Of a stretch of DNA of 64,000 nt, positions 1-9,101 are shown piece by piece. The stretch covers positions 682,001 to 746,000 of the forward strand of contig NZ_QZWI01000001.1 of assembly GCF_003614975.1 (NCBI RefSeq), written 5' to 3'. The first letter of the stretch is position 1. The number at the start of each line of letters is the position of its first letter. The notes beneath the pieces are model-generated. The model saw nothing but the letters and a program-made list of their open reading frames with translations, did not search any database and had not been told where the DNA came from. The DNA is from Rahnella bruchi (GTDB taxonomy: Bacteria > Pseudomonadota > Gammaproteobacteria > Enterobacterales > Enterobacteriaceae). The position numbers and the translations under genes were made by a program.

Positions 1-1
1 A

Positions 2-139
2 TGTACAGATGGATATTACGATGGGACAAAGAAAGCAGTGAAAATTGGCACACTCGTGCCCCCGTTTTTTCTCGATGTCCCATTTTCTGCAGTAATGGAT
101 ACCATTTTGCTGCCAGTAGATGCTTTTTGCCACATCTAA
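2..139 (+). CDS. YceK/YidQ-like lipoprotein, C-terminal part only (cut by window edge)
   Basis: An open frame enters from the left edge and stops with TAA at 137-139, giving 45 residues. It contains the pattern YYDGT, then DVPFSAVMDTILLPVDAF, which resembles the C-terminal signature of YceK/YidQ-family (DUF1375) outer-membrane lipoproteins (PFS..DT..LP). The signal peptide and lipobox would lie outside the window. It sits 10 bases before a DUF3304 lipoprotein gene in the same direction, at the effector end of the T6SS operon, so a role beside the phospholipase effector (for instance immunity) is possible but is inference only. Family assignment rests on the short motif alone. Confidence 0.6.
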   Translation, partial: CTDGYYDGTKKAVKIGTLVPPFFLDVPFSAVMDTILLPVDAFCHI

Positions 140-149
140 GGAAAGAGAG

Positions 150-659
150 ATGAATAAATTCATTAGATATGTTCAGGGAATGATGTTGCTGCTGACGTTA
201 GCCGCTTCGGGATGTACTCAGGCTGGAGAAAATGAATCCAGCGGTGGGAATATGAGGGGATATAACCATGTTCCTGGCCAGACTGTTAATCGCTTCTCTG
301 TAAATGGTTACGGTGGAACACTGACCGGTAATATTTGCTGCGTGATGCTCCCGGATAAATGGCGTCCGGGGTTAATAGCGCACGTAGAGTGGGAGGTTGA
401 TCCTCAAACAGCTCCTGTTTTCCCTGGTTATTCGGATCGCACAAAATTCTTGGCTTGGAAAAAACAAGTGGAGGGAAGTTATCAACGCCATAGTGCCGAT
501 GTTGAAATCCCTCAATATGACAAAAGCGGCGGCCTGGATGTGCATTTCCTACCATGTAACAAAGTGAAAGTGTATGCAGGAATTGATGGCTTTGGTTCGC
601 CCCTCTATCCAATTAAAGAACCAATGAACATGAAGGAACCCGCCTCATGTCCGAAATAA
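150..659 (+). CDS. DUF3304 lipoprotein, probable Tle1 immunity protein (copy 1)
   Basis: A 169-residue predicted lipoprotein. The start at 150 is preceded by AAGGAAAGAG and gives a basic N-terminus (MNKFIR), a hydrophobic stretch and the lipobox LAASGC, so Cys is acylated after cleavage; an ATG at 120 in the same frame lacks a comparable ribosome site and a clean signal peptide. The mature part carries the DUF3304 hallmark SVNGYGGTLTGN followed by CCVMLPDKW, shared with the two other copies near 8.5-9.6 kb. Its end overlaps the start of the tle1 gene by 13 bases, so the two are translationally coupled. DUF3304 lipoproteins commonly neighbour Tle1 effectors, and periplasmic lipoprotein immunity proteins protect against such phospholipases; the immunity role here is inferred from that context. 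Confidence 0.82.
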   Translation: MNKFIRYVQGMMLLLTLAASGCTQAGENESSGGNMRGYNHVPGQTVNRFSVNGYGGTLTGNICCVMLPDKWRPGLIAHVEWEVDPQTAPVFPGYSDRTKFLAWKKQVEGSYQRHSADVEIPQYDKSGGLDVHFLPCNKVKVYAGIDGFGSPLYPIKEPMNMKEPASCPK

Positions 660-3025
660 AGCATACATCTCCTGTGTGGGCTCCACCTCTTTTCCCTGAG
701 CAAGGACGTTTACCTACATCTGAAGCTGAAGTATATGAAAACTATAAAAAGCAACGCAGGGAAGAAAACGAATATTTACAACAGTTTAATCAAGACACCG
801 GGCGGCGTAATGGTTTTACCTGCTCCCAGAGTCTACATATCAACCTATTTTTCGATGGTACGGGAAACAATAATAAGCATGACTCTGAACTAGCTAACCC
901 GACCCATCCGACGAATATCGCAAAACTGTTTCACGCTGCCTATCCTCCCTCAGCGGAAGAGCAAGGGTATTTTTCATACTACATGCCTGGTGTCGGTACG
1001 CCATTTCCTGATATTGGAGAAATGGATTACAGCGGTGGTGGTTTGATGTATGCCACGGGTGGTGAAGATCGTATTAACTGGGCATTGATGATGCTCATTG
1101 ATGCACTGAGTTATACGCTTACCGCGCCGGCCCATAAAAGACTGAATGCCAGCGATGCAAAAGCCAAAATCAAGAAAATGAGTACTTCCATGTATTTGGG
1201 CGGGATAGAAGGACAATCAAACCGTAAAAGAGAGTTTTTAAGCACAATCAATGAATTGGGGCTAAATCCTCTTGTAGAAACACATAGCCCTAAACTGCTA
1301 AAAATTAAATTGTTTGTCTACGGCTTTTCTCGCGGTGCCGCCGAAGCTCGTACCTTTGTTAACTGGTTATCCGGGCTATTTGAAACTCCCAAAGGTGAAA
1401 AACTCCCGCAACAATCATTACTGGGCATCCCCCTCAGCATTGAGTTTTTAGGACTATTGGATACCGTACCATCCGTTGGTATCGCACATATAGCCCCCTT
1501 GAGCGATGGTCATATGGGATGGGCTGATGGCACGCAGCAGCTACCGAGCGAGTCAAAATTCCCTAACCTAATAAAATGTTGTCGTCATTTTGCAGCTGCA
1601 CATGAACAGCGACTTTGTTTTCCAATGGACTCCGTCCGTCGTCCGGAAGGTGTTTACCCTGCCTTTACTAAAGAAGTTGTATACCCAGGAATGCACTCTG
1701 ATATCGGTGGAGGCTATCCGGCCGGTGACTCAGAAAAAAAGCAGCCAGGCGATCAGGGCAAAGGGCGTGAAGGTGTTGGTTCTCTGCTTTCACAAATCAT
1801 TTTGCATGATATGTACGCTGCGGCTTTAGAAGCAGGCTCTCCACTTTCTGTACCAGAGAATGTTATCCCTGAGGAACTTAAGGCAAAACAACCATCAAGA
1901 AAAATGTCTTCTGATTCAATATTGGAATTTGATGTATCACCTGATTTAGCTGAACGTTTTAACGCCTGGCGAACCACCCTCTTACCCGCTGTCGAACTGG
2001 CTGAACCTGCTGAGCAAGTCACTTCTGGCTATCAACCTCATTTGCTGTCTCAATCTTTAGAAGATGCTGTCGTGGCACAGATTGGTTGGATCACCGCATG
2101 GCGCATTGGCCGCTATGCACATCGCGGCTATTTGCAGCAACCTTTCTACAATCAGGCAAAACAAAGCTCTGCTGGTCAGTTAAGTCTGGACAAGTTATCC
2201 CAAGAAGAGACACAGAAAAAGATAGCCAAAGACCGTATAACCGCGGCACAAAACCCGAAAGCACCGGGTGCCCAGGACATGCTCAATAAACAAGGCATAC
2301 CTGATTATGATCCGGATATTGCACAGCAACAGTTAAGAGAAGCCGCAGAAGAATTCCGTAGTGATTATTTTGATGTAATGCGCCCTCAGGAAGGATGGGA
2401 GTTTCTAGTACAAACTATCCCGAAGAACGTCATCTACCTCGTCAATACCGACGACGAACGCACTGAATACCGTGAGATAAAAGCCGATGGCGATCGTCTG
2501 TATCCCCTGCTGTTCTCCGGCCACAATGGTGCTGATACTACAGACCCTCGCCTGGCTAAAGTGCTCGCACTTTATGACGACCAAATCCATGACTCTCGCG
2601 CCTGGTTTATGCATTCCACGCTGGGCACTCGCGAGCCGTGGGGCAGCTATTTCTTCTATCGTTCCATTTATTGCGGTAGTGCCAGCAATAAAGACCAGTA
2701 CCTGTTTGCCGTGGCCGGACAACTTATCGGCGCAGCCACGGTGGTGGGCGGTGTGATTTACAGCGTGAAGCGCAAAAACCTTAAAGGTATTGCTGGCGGG
2801 TTAGCCGGAACGGCTGGGGCATATATGCTGGAGCGAACCATCACTGATGCGATAACGGGTGCACCAATACCGCTACTGGACAATGCCGCCGAGCTGTTTA
2901 AACCAAGCAAAGACAGTGGCGCAGTGATTGCACAAACAAAGCAGCAGATCGTTGACAGTCAACATCAACAGTCGATGAAAAGCATGATGGACTATCTGGA
3001 ATCAGTGGGCACGGAGCTGGTATGA
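647..3025 (+). CDS. Tle1-family T6SS phospholipase effector (DUF2235), copy 1
   Basis: A 792-residue protein of the DUF2235 alpha/beta-hydrolase family, which contains the Tle1 phospholipase effectors of type VI secretion. The nucleophile elbow YGFSRGAAEAR puts the catalytic Ser at residue 228; Asp272 (in LGLLDTVPS) and His350 (in GMHSDIGGGY) are good candidates for the rest of the triad. Residues around 680-740 contain hydrophobic Gly/Ala-rich stretches that could enter a membrane. There is no signal peptide, as expected for cargo delivered by the T6SS. The gene is coupled to the DUF3304 lipoprotein upstream (13-base overlap) and the PAAR gene downstream (ATGA overlap), the typical effector-immunity-spike arrangement. 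A diverged second copy lies at 9599-11908. Confidence 0.9.
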   Translation: MSEIKHTSPVWAPPLFPEQGRLPTSEAEVYENYKKQRREENEYLQQFNQDTGRRNGFTCSQSLHINLFFDGTGNNNKHDSELANPTHPTNIAKLFHAAYPPSAEEQGYFSYYMPGVGTPFPDIGEMDYSGGGLMYATGGEDRINWALMMLIDALSYTLTAPAHKRLNASDAKAKIKKMSTSMYLGGIEGQSNRKREFLSTINELGLNPLVETHSPKLLKIKLFVYGFSRGAAEARTFVNWLSGLFETPKGEKLPQQSLLGIPLSIEFLGLLDTVPSVGIAHIAPLSDGHMGWADGTQQLPSESKFPNLIKCCRHFAAAHEQRLCFPMDSVRRPEGVYPAFTKEVVYPGMHSDIGGGYPAGDSEKKQPGDQGKGREGVGSLLSQIILHDMYAAALEAGSPLSVPENVIPEELKAKQPSRKMSSDSILEFDVSPDLAERFNAWRTTLLPAVELAEPAEQVTSGYQPHLLSQSLEDAVVAQIGWITAWRIGRYAHRGYLQQPFYNQAKQSSAGQLSLDKLSQEETQKKIAKDRITAAQNPKAPGAQDMLNKQGIPDYDPDIAQQQLREAAEEFRSDYFDVMRPQEGWEFLVQTIPKNVIYLVNTDDERTEYREIKADGDRLYPLLFSGHNGADTTDPRLAKVLALYDDQIHDSRAWFMHSTLGTREPWGSYFFYRSIYCGSASNKDQYLFAVAGQLIGAATVVGGVIYSVKRKNLKGIAGGLAGTAGAYMLERTITDAITGAPIPLLDNAAELFKPSKDSGAVIAQTKQQIVDSQHQQSMKSMMDYLESVGTELV

Positions 3026-3285
3026 CGCTGAAAAAACTCGTTAGAGTTGGCGATACGCTGCACCCTTACGGTGGTCAGGTAACCAGCGGCAGTTTCGACG
3101 CCTTTGGTAAACCGGCTGCCTGCGTGGGTGACAGCGCGGTGTGCAACGAACACGGCGCGACGCGCATTGCTCAGGGGACGTCCGGCAGCACGATAAACGG
3201 CAAGCAGGTGGCGCTGGATGGTCACCTTTGTGAGTGTGGTTGTAGGCTGGTCAGCTCACTCGCGCATATGGATATTCAGGCATGA
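3022..3285 (+). CDS. PAAR-domain spike-tip protein
   Basis: A compact 87-residue protein that is essentially only a PAAR domain. It has the Gly/Ser-rich beta turns of the family, and His/Cys residues in the second half (CNEHG, then HLCECGC) fit the metal site that holds the sharp tip together. PAAR proteins cap the VgrG trimer and attach effectors; its 4-base overlap with the Tle1 gene suggests it helps load that effector. Its first eight codons are repeated at the start of tssJ (11905), a recombination scar discussed in the findings. The next gene starts in its last codons. Confidence 0.9.
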   Translation: MTLKKLVRVGDTLHPYGGQVTSGSFDAFGKPAACVGDSAVCNEHGATRIAQGTSGSTINGKQVALDGHLCECGCRLVSSLAHMDIQA

Positions 3286-4424
3286 AACAACCGCCCATTT
3301 ACCCGGATTACGTGACACCACCATCTGCACGCTGGCGACGCTGGTGGGCCGCCCTGCCGGTTGTCTGGCTGGTGGCGGCGCTGGCCACTATGTTGATGTG
3401 GCCAGAAGGTAAATCGACCAAAACGCCGGTGTTCTGGTTCTGGGCAGCGGGATTACCGTTATTGCTTTGGCTGCTTGCCGTTTCTATCCGCTATCTGGTG
3501 TATCAGGTGGCATTGCACAACCGCGACAGCTATCAGGGGGTAATAAAAAAAGCACAGGACAACTGGTGGCAGCGACGTTCGCTGGCGCTGCCAGTTGAGC
3601 AGGCAGTGCTTATCGGCTCATTAGGCGACAAATCCGAAATCTATCGTGCACTGCTCAGCGCCAAACCGGTCCCTCCGGTACCTGTGATAAACAGTGCCGG
3701 AGGATTTGCGCTGCGCTGCCCGCTGTTGCTCAACAGCACGTCTAACCGAACAGAGGCTCTTGCCCGACTGCTTGCCCGTCAGGTGCTGAACCATGTGCCT
3801 GACTTTGAGGCCGGTCGCACCTTGCAGACTATCTATTGGCATGGCGACAACGACAGCTTGGCAGTATTTCAGGCCGCTCTCGCGCAGGACAGTCTGACTG
3901 CGTCGGGTGAAAGCATTGCACTGCAAAACGTGGATAACCTCGATGCTGTTATTGACCGCTTTCACGAACAAACGGATGAAACTCACTGGATACTGTGCGC
4001 CGGCGTGGGTCATTTCGCGAAAAGTCCAACAGACCAGCCCGCCGGTGAAGCTGCCTTTGCGTGGATTGTTGGCCATCAGGGAAAAACCGCCCTGTACCGA
4101 CCTGAAGTCTTGCTGCCTGAGAGTAATCAGTCTGCGCAGCAGCTGGTTGCACAGCTGACGCGCACTGCCTCACTGAGCGAAGTGCCCACCGCATGTCTTG
4201 CCATGGATACCGCCAGCATGAATGCCGTCTTGCCTTCAGGCTGGTCGGCAGTTGAGCACGTGCTGATGCCGTACTTCGGTGAACTCTCTGCCCTTTCCCC
4301 TTTTATTGCTGCCACCCAGGCTTTGTTGCACAGCGACCAGCAGGCTGAGCCCTGCGCCTGGATGGCACAACACCCTGAACACCACTTTATTTCCGGAGTC
4401 ACTGCCCCTTATGGCAACGTCTGA
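3282..4424 (+). CDS. T6SS-associated inner-membrane protein, function unknown
   Basis: A 380-residue protein with two predicted membrane helices near the N-terminus (about residues 20-41 and 49-77) and a soluble remainder of roughly 300 residues. I recognise no catalytic motif. It overlaps the PAAR gene by 4 bases and the tssM gene by 14 bases, so it is translated as part of the secretion operon. Similar proteins are found directly before tssM in enterobacterial T6SS clusters; from that position I infer an accessory role in the membrane complex or effector handling, but no activity can be assigned from sequence. Confidence 0.7.
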   Translation: MKQPPIYPDYVTPPSARWRRWWAALPVVWLVAALATMLMWPEGKSTKTPVFWFWAAGLPLLLWLLAVSIRYLVYQVALHNRDSYQGVIKKAQDNWWQRRSLALPVEQAVLIGSLGDKSEIYRALLSAKPVPPVPVINSAGGFALRCPLLLNSTSNRTEALARLLARQVLNHVPDFEAGRTLQTIYWHGDNDSLAVFQAALAQDSLTASGESIALQNVDNLDAVIDRFHEQTDETHWILCAGVGHFAKSPTDQPAGEAAFAWIVGHQGKTALYRPEVLLPESNQSAQQLVAQLTRTASLSEVPTACLAMDTASMNAVLPSGWSAVEHVLMPYFGELSALSPFIAATQALLHSDQQAEPCAWMAQHPEHHFISGVTAPYGNV

Positions 4425-7400
4425 TACTGAACGCCGCAGTTCCCTGTTCTGGCTGGTCACGGGATACATCCTGACCATTACCCTGCTGGTCGTTATCGGT
4501 GCCGGCCTCTATTTTTTTGCAGGTGATGCACTGGGTGCACCAGCGGTAACCTTCAATCAGCTGGCGTTCTGGGCCTTTATGACCTGGCTTGCCCTGGTCT
4601 GGTTTTGCCCGATATTTATTCTGGCCTGGCGGGCGCTTGCAGAACTTAATGCCCGAAATCTGACCGGCAAAGACGCCGCACCAGTGAATTCCAAAGTCCC
4701 TGTAATAGGGCAAACTAATATTGCAGCGCATCTGCGTCACCGCTACGGCCGCTGCTGGAAACGCAAAGTGCGCATCATGATGGTGGTCGGGGAAGAAGCC
4801 GAAGTGGAACAGGCAGTGCCGGGGCTTATCGCGCAACAGTGGCTTGAGGGTGAAAACACAGTTCTGCTGTGGGGAGGCTCCGCACAGGCTGAACCCGATA
4901 TTGCACGAATCAGCGCCTGGCGCAAGCTGCGCCGCCGTCCGCTCGACGGCATTGTCTGGGCGGTGAACCCGACGCAGACAAAACTGCGTGAAACCTTAGA
5001 CACGGTGGCGCGACAGCTGCAAAAACAGTATGAAGCGTTAAAATGGAAAGTCCCTGTCTGGCTGTGGGAAATTCACAGCAGTGAGTGGGAACAGAAAGGC
5101 CGTGAGACGCAGGCTGTGGGATGTGAATTCACAACAAAATCCAACAGTGATGCCATTCAGGTATCCCTCACTTCCCTGATTGAACCGCTGACGGCAAGGG
5201 GCATGCAGCAAGTTCTGCTTAACCGACAGCACAGTTTTTTAATTTCTCTGGCACAGCATCTTCGGCTGGGCGGCATAACACGCCTGAACCAACTCGCCGA
5301 TACACTGAGAACAGGTGCGGCGGCGCTGCCACTCGCAGGCATAATGTTCAGCCTGCCGCTCACACCCGCAGCTCCCCTGCCCCGCCACGGCTGGTTACCA
5401 AATGCCAGCTGGCACGGCATCACGCGTTACACCGGACAACAGCATCCTGAACGCACCGGTATGCCTTGGGTAAAAACAGCGCAGTGGTGTGCCGGGATCT
5501 TGCTTCTGCTTTGGGCGGCGGGTTCTCTGCTGTCATTCTCCGTTAACCGTCACCAGATGAGCGAAGACCGCGAACTGGTTGCCACCGCAATGGACGCCCA
5601 TAAACCGCTGGAAGAGCGCTTGCTCAGCCAATACGCGCTGCAGCGGGAAATTGGCCGTCTGCAATACCGGGCATCGGCAGGTGCGCCTTGGTATAGCCGG
5701 TTCGGCCTCAGCCAGAATAACAGCTTGCTGAATTCCCTTTGGGCCAGCTATACCCGCATCAATACGCCTTTGATTCGTGATGCCGCCGCACAGCATTTGC
5801 AACAACAACTCAGCGCGTTTCAGGCCCTGCCACCGGCCAGTCCGCTTCGTACCACTCAGGCGAAAGAAACCTACAACCTGCTCAAGGCCTACCTGATGAT
5901 GGCGCACCCTGAAAAAATGGAGCCCGTCTTCTATACGCAGACGATGATGAAAAGCTGGCCACAGCGCGAGGGTGTAAATCCCGGCGTCTGGCAGGGCACC
6001 GGGCCCGCCCTGTTAAGTTTTTACGCACAAAATCTGTTTGCACATCCACAGAGCCGCATTAACCCGGACATGAGGCAGGTGAACGCAGTACGTACCTCTC
6101 TGCTGCGTCAAATTGGCGTTAATAATGCGGAAACCACGCTTTATCAGGAAGTACTGAATCAGGTGTCCCGCGACTACGCCGACATGACGCTGTCGCAGAT
6201 GGTCAATGACATCGATAGCAGCAAGCTGTTCTCTACCGAAGAAGTGGTGCCTGGCGTATTTACCCGCAAGGCATGGGAAGAGGAAGTCGAGCCCGCGCTC
6301 GCTAAAGTGGTCAAAAGCCGACGCGATGAAATCGACTGGGTGCTCAGCGACAGCCAGCATTCAGTGAGCGAAGATGTGGATCCCCAGGCGCTGAAGGAGC
6401 GCCTGACAGCACGGTACTTCACCGACTACGCCAGCGCCTGGTTAAACTTCCTCAACAGCATGCAATGGCAACAGGCCGCGAGCCTGTCAGATTCCATTGA
6501 CCAGCTCACATTAATGGCCGATGTGCGTCAGTCACCGCTGATTGCCCTGATGAATACCCTAGCCTATCAGGGGAAAGCAGGACAATCCGGCGAAGGGCTG
6601 TCCGATTCGCTGGTGAAATCTGCGCAGGATTTACTGAACACCCGTAAAAAACCGGTCATTGACCAACAAGCTGGCGCGCACGGCCCGCTCGATGACACCT
6701 TTGGTCCTCTCCTCTCGCTGATGGAAGGCACGGCCGGCGGCCAGGGCAACAATAATCTCAGCCTGCAAACCTTCCTGACCCGTATCACCCGCGTGCGTCT
6801 GAAGCTGCAGCAGGTCACCAATGCGCCAGATCCACAAGCGATGATGCAGTCACTGGCGCTGACAGTATTTCAGGGGAAGGCGGTGGATCTGACCGACACC
6901 CGCGATTATGGCAGCCTGATTGCGGCCAGCCTTGGGCAAGAGTGGAGTGGCTTTGGTCAGGCCATGTTTGTGCAGCCGATGGTTCAGGCGTGGCAGCAGG
7001 TATTAGCGCCGACCGCAGAGAGTATTAATACCCAATGGCAGACTGAGATCGTGAACAGCTGGAACAAGGCTTTCAATGGTCGCTACCCGTTCGTTGACCG
7101 CAAAAGTGAGGCATCGCTCCCGCAGATGGCCCAGTTCCTCCGTACCGATACCGGCAACATCGTGCAGTTCATCCAGACACGTCTTGGTGGGATCCTGCGT
7201 AAAGAAGGTGACAACTGGGTACCGGATGCCATGAATTCCCAGGGACTGACCTTCAACCCGGAATTTCTCGCAGCGCTCAATGAACTGACACGCATCGCCA
7301 ACGTGGCGTTTAACCACGGCGACGTCGAGTTGCATTTCGAGCTGATGGGCAAACCGTCACGCGATGTAGTGGAGTCGGAACTGGTGGTCGATCGCCAGAC

Positions 7401-7749
7401 GCTTAAATACTTCAACCAGATGGAAAGCTGGCAAACCATGACCTGGCCGGATAATCGCTGGCAGCCGCAGACGCTGCTGAGCTGGACCAGCGTGAAAGCC
7501 GGAGCCCGCCTGTACGGGGACTTCCCCGGTAGTTGGGGCTTTATCCGCCTGCTGGATAAGGCATTGGTCACCGAACTCGGTGATAACACTTACCGAGTAG
7601 CATGGATAACCCCGGACGGGCTGGCTCTTAATTACATGCTGCGCACTGAACTGGGCAAAGGTCCACTGGCGTTGCTGGACCTACGAGGCTTTACCCTGCC
7701 GGCGCGGATATTTGACGCTGTTGAGCTGGATACAGCGCGCGGTTATTAA
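4411..7749 (+). CDS. tssM: TssM (IcmF-family) T6SS membrane-complex protein
   Basis: A 1112-residue IcmF/TssM-type protein forming, with TssJ and TssL, the envelope-spanning channel of the T6SS. Two membrane helices lie at about residues 12-38 and 45-73, a cytoplasmic domain follows, a third helix is at about 358-378, and the rest is a large periplasmic part. The C-terminus has the family signature GDFPGSWGFIRLLDKA and a conserved beta-rich end. The start at 4411 (MATSDTE) overlaps the previous gene and gives the expected N-terminus; an in-frame ATG at 4279 would add an unconvincing extension inside that gene. The cytoplasmic domain shows no GxxxxGK[ST] Walker A motif where many TssM proteins have one (near residues 125-145), so this TssM probably does not bind nucleotide classically. 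Confidence 0.9.
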   Translation: MATSDTERRSSLFWLVTGYILTITLLVVIGAGLYFFAGDALGAPAVTFNQLAFWAFMTWLALVWFCPIFILAWRALAELNARNLTGKDAAPVNSKVPVIGQTNIAAHLRHRYGRCWKRKVRIMMVVGEEAEVEQAVPGLIAQQWLEGENTVLLWGGSAQAEPDIARISAWRKLRRRPLDGIVWAVNPTQTKLRETLDTVARQLQKQYEALKWKVPVWLWEIHSSEWEQKGRETQAVGCEFTTKSNSDAIQVSLTSLIEPLTARGMQQVLLNRQHSFLISLAQHLRLGGITRLNQLADTLRTGAAALPLAGIMFSLPLTPAAPLPRHGWLPNASWHGITRYTGQQHPERTGMPWVKTAQWCAGILLLLWAAGSLLSFSVNRHQMSEDRELVATAMDAHKPLEERLLSQYALQREIGRLQYRASAGAPWYSRFGLSQNNSLLNSLWASYTRINTPLIRDAAAQHLQQQLSAFQALPPASPLRTTQAKETYNLLKAYLMMAHPEKMEPVFYTQTMMKSWPQREGVNPGVWQGTGPALLSFYAQNLFAHPQSRINPDMRQVNAVRTSLLRQIGVNNAETTLYQEVLNQVSRDYADMTLSQMVNDIDSSKLFSTEEVVPGVFTRKAWEEEVEPALAKVVKSRRDEIDWVLSDSQHSVSEDVDPQALKERLTARYFTDYASAWLNFLNSMQWQQAASLSDSIDQLTLMADVRQSPLIALMNTLAYQGKAGQSGEGLSDSLVKSAQDLLNTRKKPVIDQQAGAHGPLDDTFGPLLSLMEGTAGGQGNNNLSLQTFLTRITRVRLKLQQVTNAPDPQAMMQSLALTVFQGKAVDLTDTRDYGSLIAASLGQEWSGFGQAMFVQPMVQAWQQVLAPTAESINTQWQTEIVNSWNKAFNGRYPFVDRKSEASLPQMAQFLRTDTGNIVQFIQTRLGGILRKEGDNWVPDAMNSQGLTFNPEFLAALNELTRIANVAFNHGDVELHFELMGKPSRDVVESELVVDRQTLKYFNQMESWQTMTWPDNRWQPQTLLSWTSVKAGARLYGDFPGSWGFIRLLDKALVTELGDNTYRVAWITPDGLALNYMLRTELGKGPLALLDLRGFTLPARIFDAVELDTARGY

Positions 7750-7766
7750 ATAAAAGGGATCACAAA

Positions 7767-8543
7767 ATGACGGAACATCACGAACACTGGCTTACTCAGG
7801 CTGAAAACCTTTGTATCCGCGCAGGACAGGATCATATCGACGTACTGGTCGATCAGGCCGGCTGGCCTTCGTCTCTGCTCGAGGCACTACGCCATTTAGA
7901 CCCGCCAGTCAGTTGGCACTCGCTGTTTGAGGGTACCCCGGAAGAAGCCTTAGCCGATCAGGCCCCGCTGCTGATGCGGCTGCATTGGTCCATCTGGCAG
8001 CACAAAGCCTGGCTATCTGAATTGATGCTGCATTTTCAGGGCACGCCGCGTCTGCTGCTGGCGATCACTCCGTTGCCATTTGAGCAACTGACCCAACATC
8101 TGCATACCCTGGCTGACATCCGGTGGGGCGAGCAGACAGGTCTTTTACGTTTTTACGATACCCGCATTTTTCCCCTGCTGTTCTCACATGTTCTGACACC
8201 AGAACAGCAATCGGCATTTTCACATCTGGCATTGCTGTGGAGCTGGCAGGACCGCGATCAGAAAATTGTCTGGAAAGCGGGTGCTTATGCGCCCGGCAAT
8301 ATGTTGGCAGATAAACCTGACTCAATTTACGTGACGGATGCTCAGATAGAAATACTGGGTTGTATCAGTGACGCAGAGCTACTGGCCAAAGAGCTAAACG
8401 ATCCCTCAGTGACAAAAGAACAGAACTTTAAACGTTGCCTGAACGCGGTATCTGATGCGAGCACAAAAAATTATTTCGGTGATTTAACGACATATGCACT
8501 GAAGTTTTTCAAAAACTCTCCAGCTACCCAAACCGATAAATAA
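7767..8543 (+). CDS. DUF4123 effector-loading chaperone/adaptor
   Basis: A 258-residue soluble protein with the features of DUF4123 (Tap-1/Tec) adaptors: an N-terminal segment ending LLMRL, a central part around RFYDTRIFPLL and a helical C-terminal part. Such adaptors bind an effector and hand it to a VgrG spike, and are usually encoded beside their cargo. Here it lies 16 bases after tssM and 10 bases before the second lipoprotein-Tle1 module, so the second Tle1 (9599-11908) is its most likely client; this pairing is inferred from position. Confidence 0.85.
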   Translation: MTEHHEHWLTQAENLCIRAGQDHIDVLVDQAGWPSSLLEALRHLDPPVSWHSLFEGTPEEALADQAPLLMRLHWSIWQHKAWLSELMLHFQGTPRLLLAITPLPFEQLTQHLHTLADIRWGEQTGLLRFYDTRIFPLLFSHVLTPEQQSAFSHLALLWSWQDRDQKIVWKAGAYAPGNMLADKPDSIYVTDAQIEILGCISDAELLAKELNDPSVTKEQNFKRCLNAVSDASTKNYFGDLTTYALKFFKNSPATQTDK

Positions 8544-8553
8544 GGAAATACGA

Positions 8554-9066
8554 ATGATGATGCGGATAGGGAAAGTGCTTCGAAGTCTGGTTCTGGGCGG
8601 ATTACTTATTATTTCTGGTTGCTCACAGGCAAATAGCGATGGCTATACGGCGGGAGATCTAAGAGGGGTTAATCATACAGAGCAAGGTATCAACCATTTC
8701 TCGGTTAATGGGTATGGCGGTAGCCTTTCTGGGAATACATGTTGTGTGATGCTTCCCAATAAATGGTATCAGGGAATGCAGGCGAAAATTGAGTGGGAAA
8801 CGGACCCAAAAACTGCACCTCCTTTTCCAGGTTACCAGGATAGAGATAAATATGAGGCCTGGGAGAAGCAGGTTACAGGTAGCTTTCAGCAACACAGCAC
8901 GGTTGTTGTAATCCCCGCTTATGATAAAGAACGCTGCGGCATGACGGTGCATTTCTTAACCTGCAACCGCGTCAAAGTTACTACCGTATGTGAAGGTTTT
9001 GGCACCCCGAATTACCCCATCAAGGAACCTCTGCACATGAAGGAGCCAGCAACATGTCCAAAATAA
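8554..9066 (+). CDS. DUF3304 lipoprotein, probable Tle1 immunity protein (copy 2)
   Basis: A 170-residue predicted lipoprotein with a basic N-terminus (MMMRIGKVLR) and lipobox LIISGC. Mature sequence shares SVNGYGGSLSGN, CCVMLPNKW and the C-terminal NYPIKEPLHMKEP with the copies at 150 and 9054. The end overlaps the next gene's ATG at 9054 by 13 bases, exactly the arrangement seen between copy 1 and its tle1 gene, but what now follows is another lipoprotein. This shows that an effector gene once began here or that this copy arose by tandem duplication. Immunity to a Tle1-type phospholipase is inferred from family and context. Confidence 0.82.
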   Translation: MMMRIGKVLRSLVLGGLLIISGCSQANSDGYTAGDLRGVNHTEQGINHFSVNGYGGSLSGNTCCVMLPNKWYQGMQAKIEWETDPKTAPPFPGYQDRDKYEAWEKQVTGSFQQHSTVVVIPAYDKERCGMTVHFLTCNRVKVTTVCEGFGTPNYPIKEPLHMKEPATCPK

Positions 9067-9101
9067 GCCTCGCGTTACCAGCCTGGGCTCCTCCTTTGTT
9101 T
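9035..9101 (+). repeat. 67-bp direct repeat, left copy (lipoprotein/tle1 junction)
   Basis: These 67 bases match 9580-9646 with two differences. Both copies span the last codons of a DUF3304 lipoprotein gene and the first codons of a tle1 reading frame. This is the footprint of a tandem duplication of the lipoprotein gene whose breakpoint lay just inside tle1. Confidence 0.9.
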
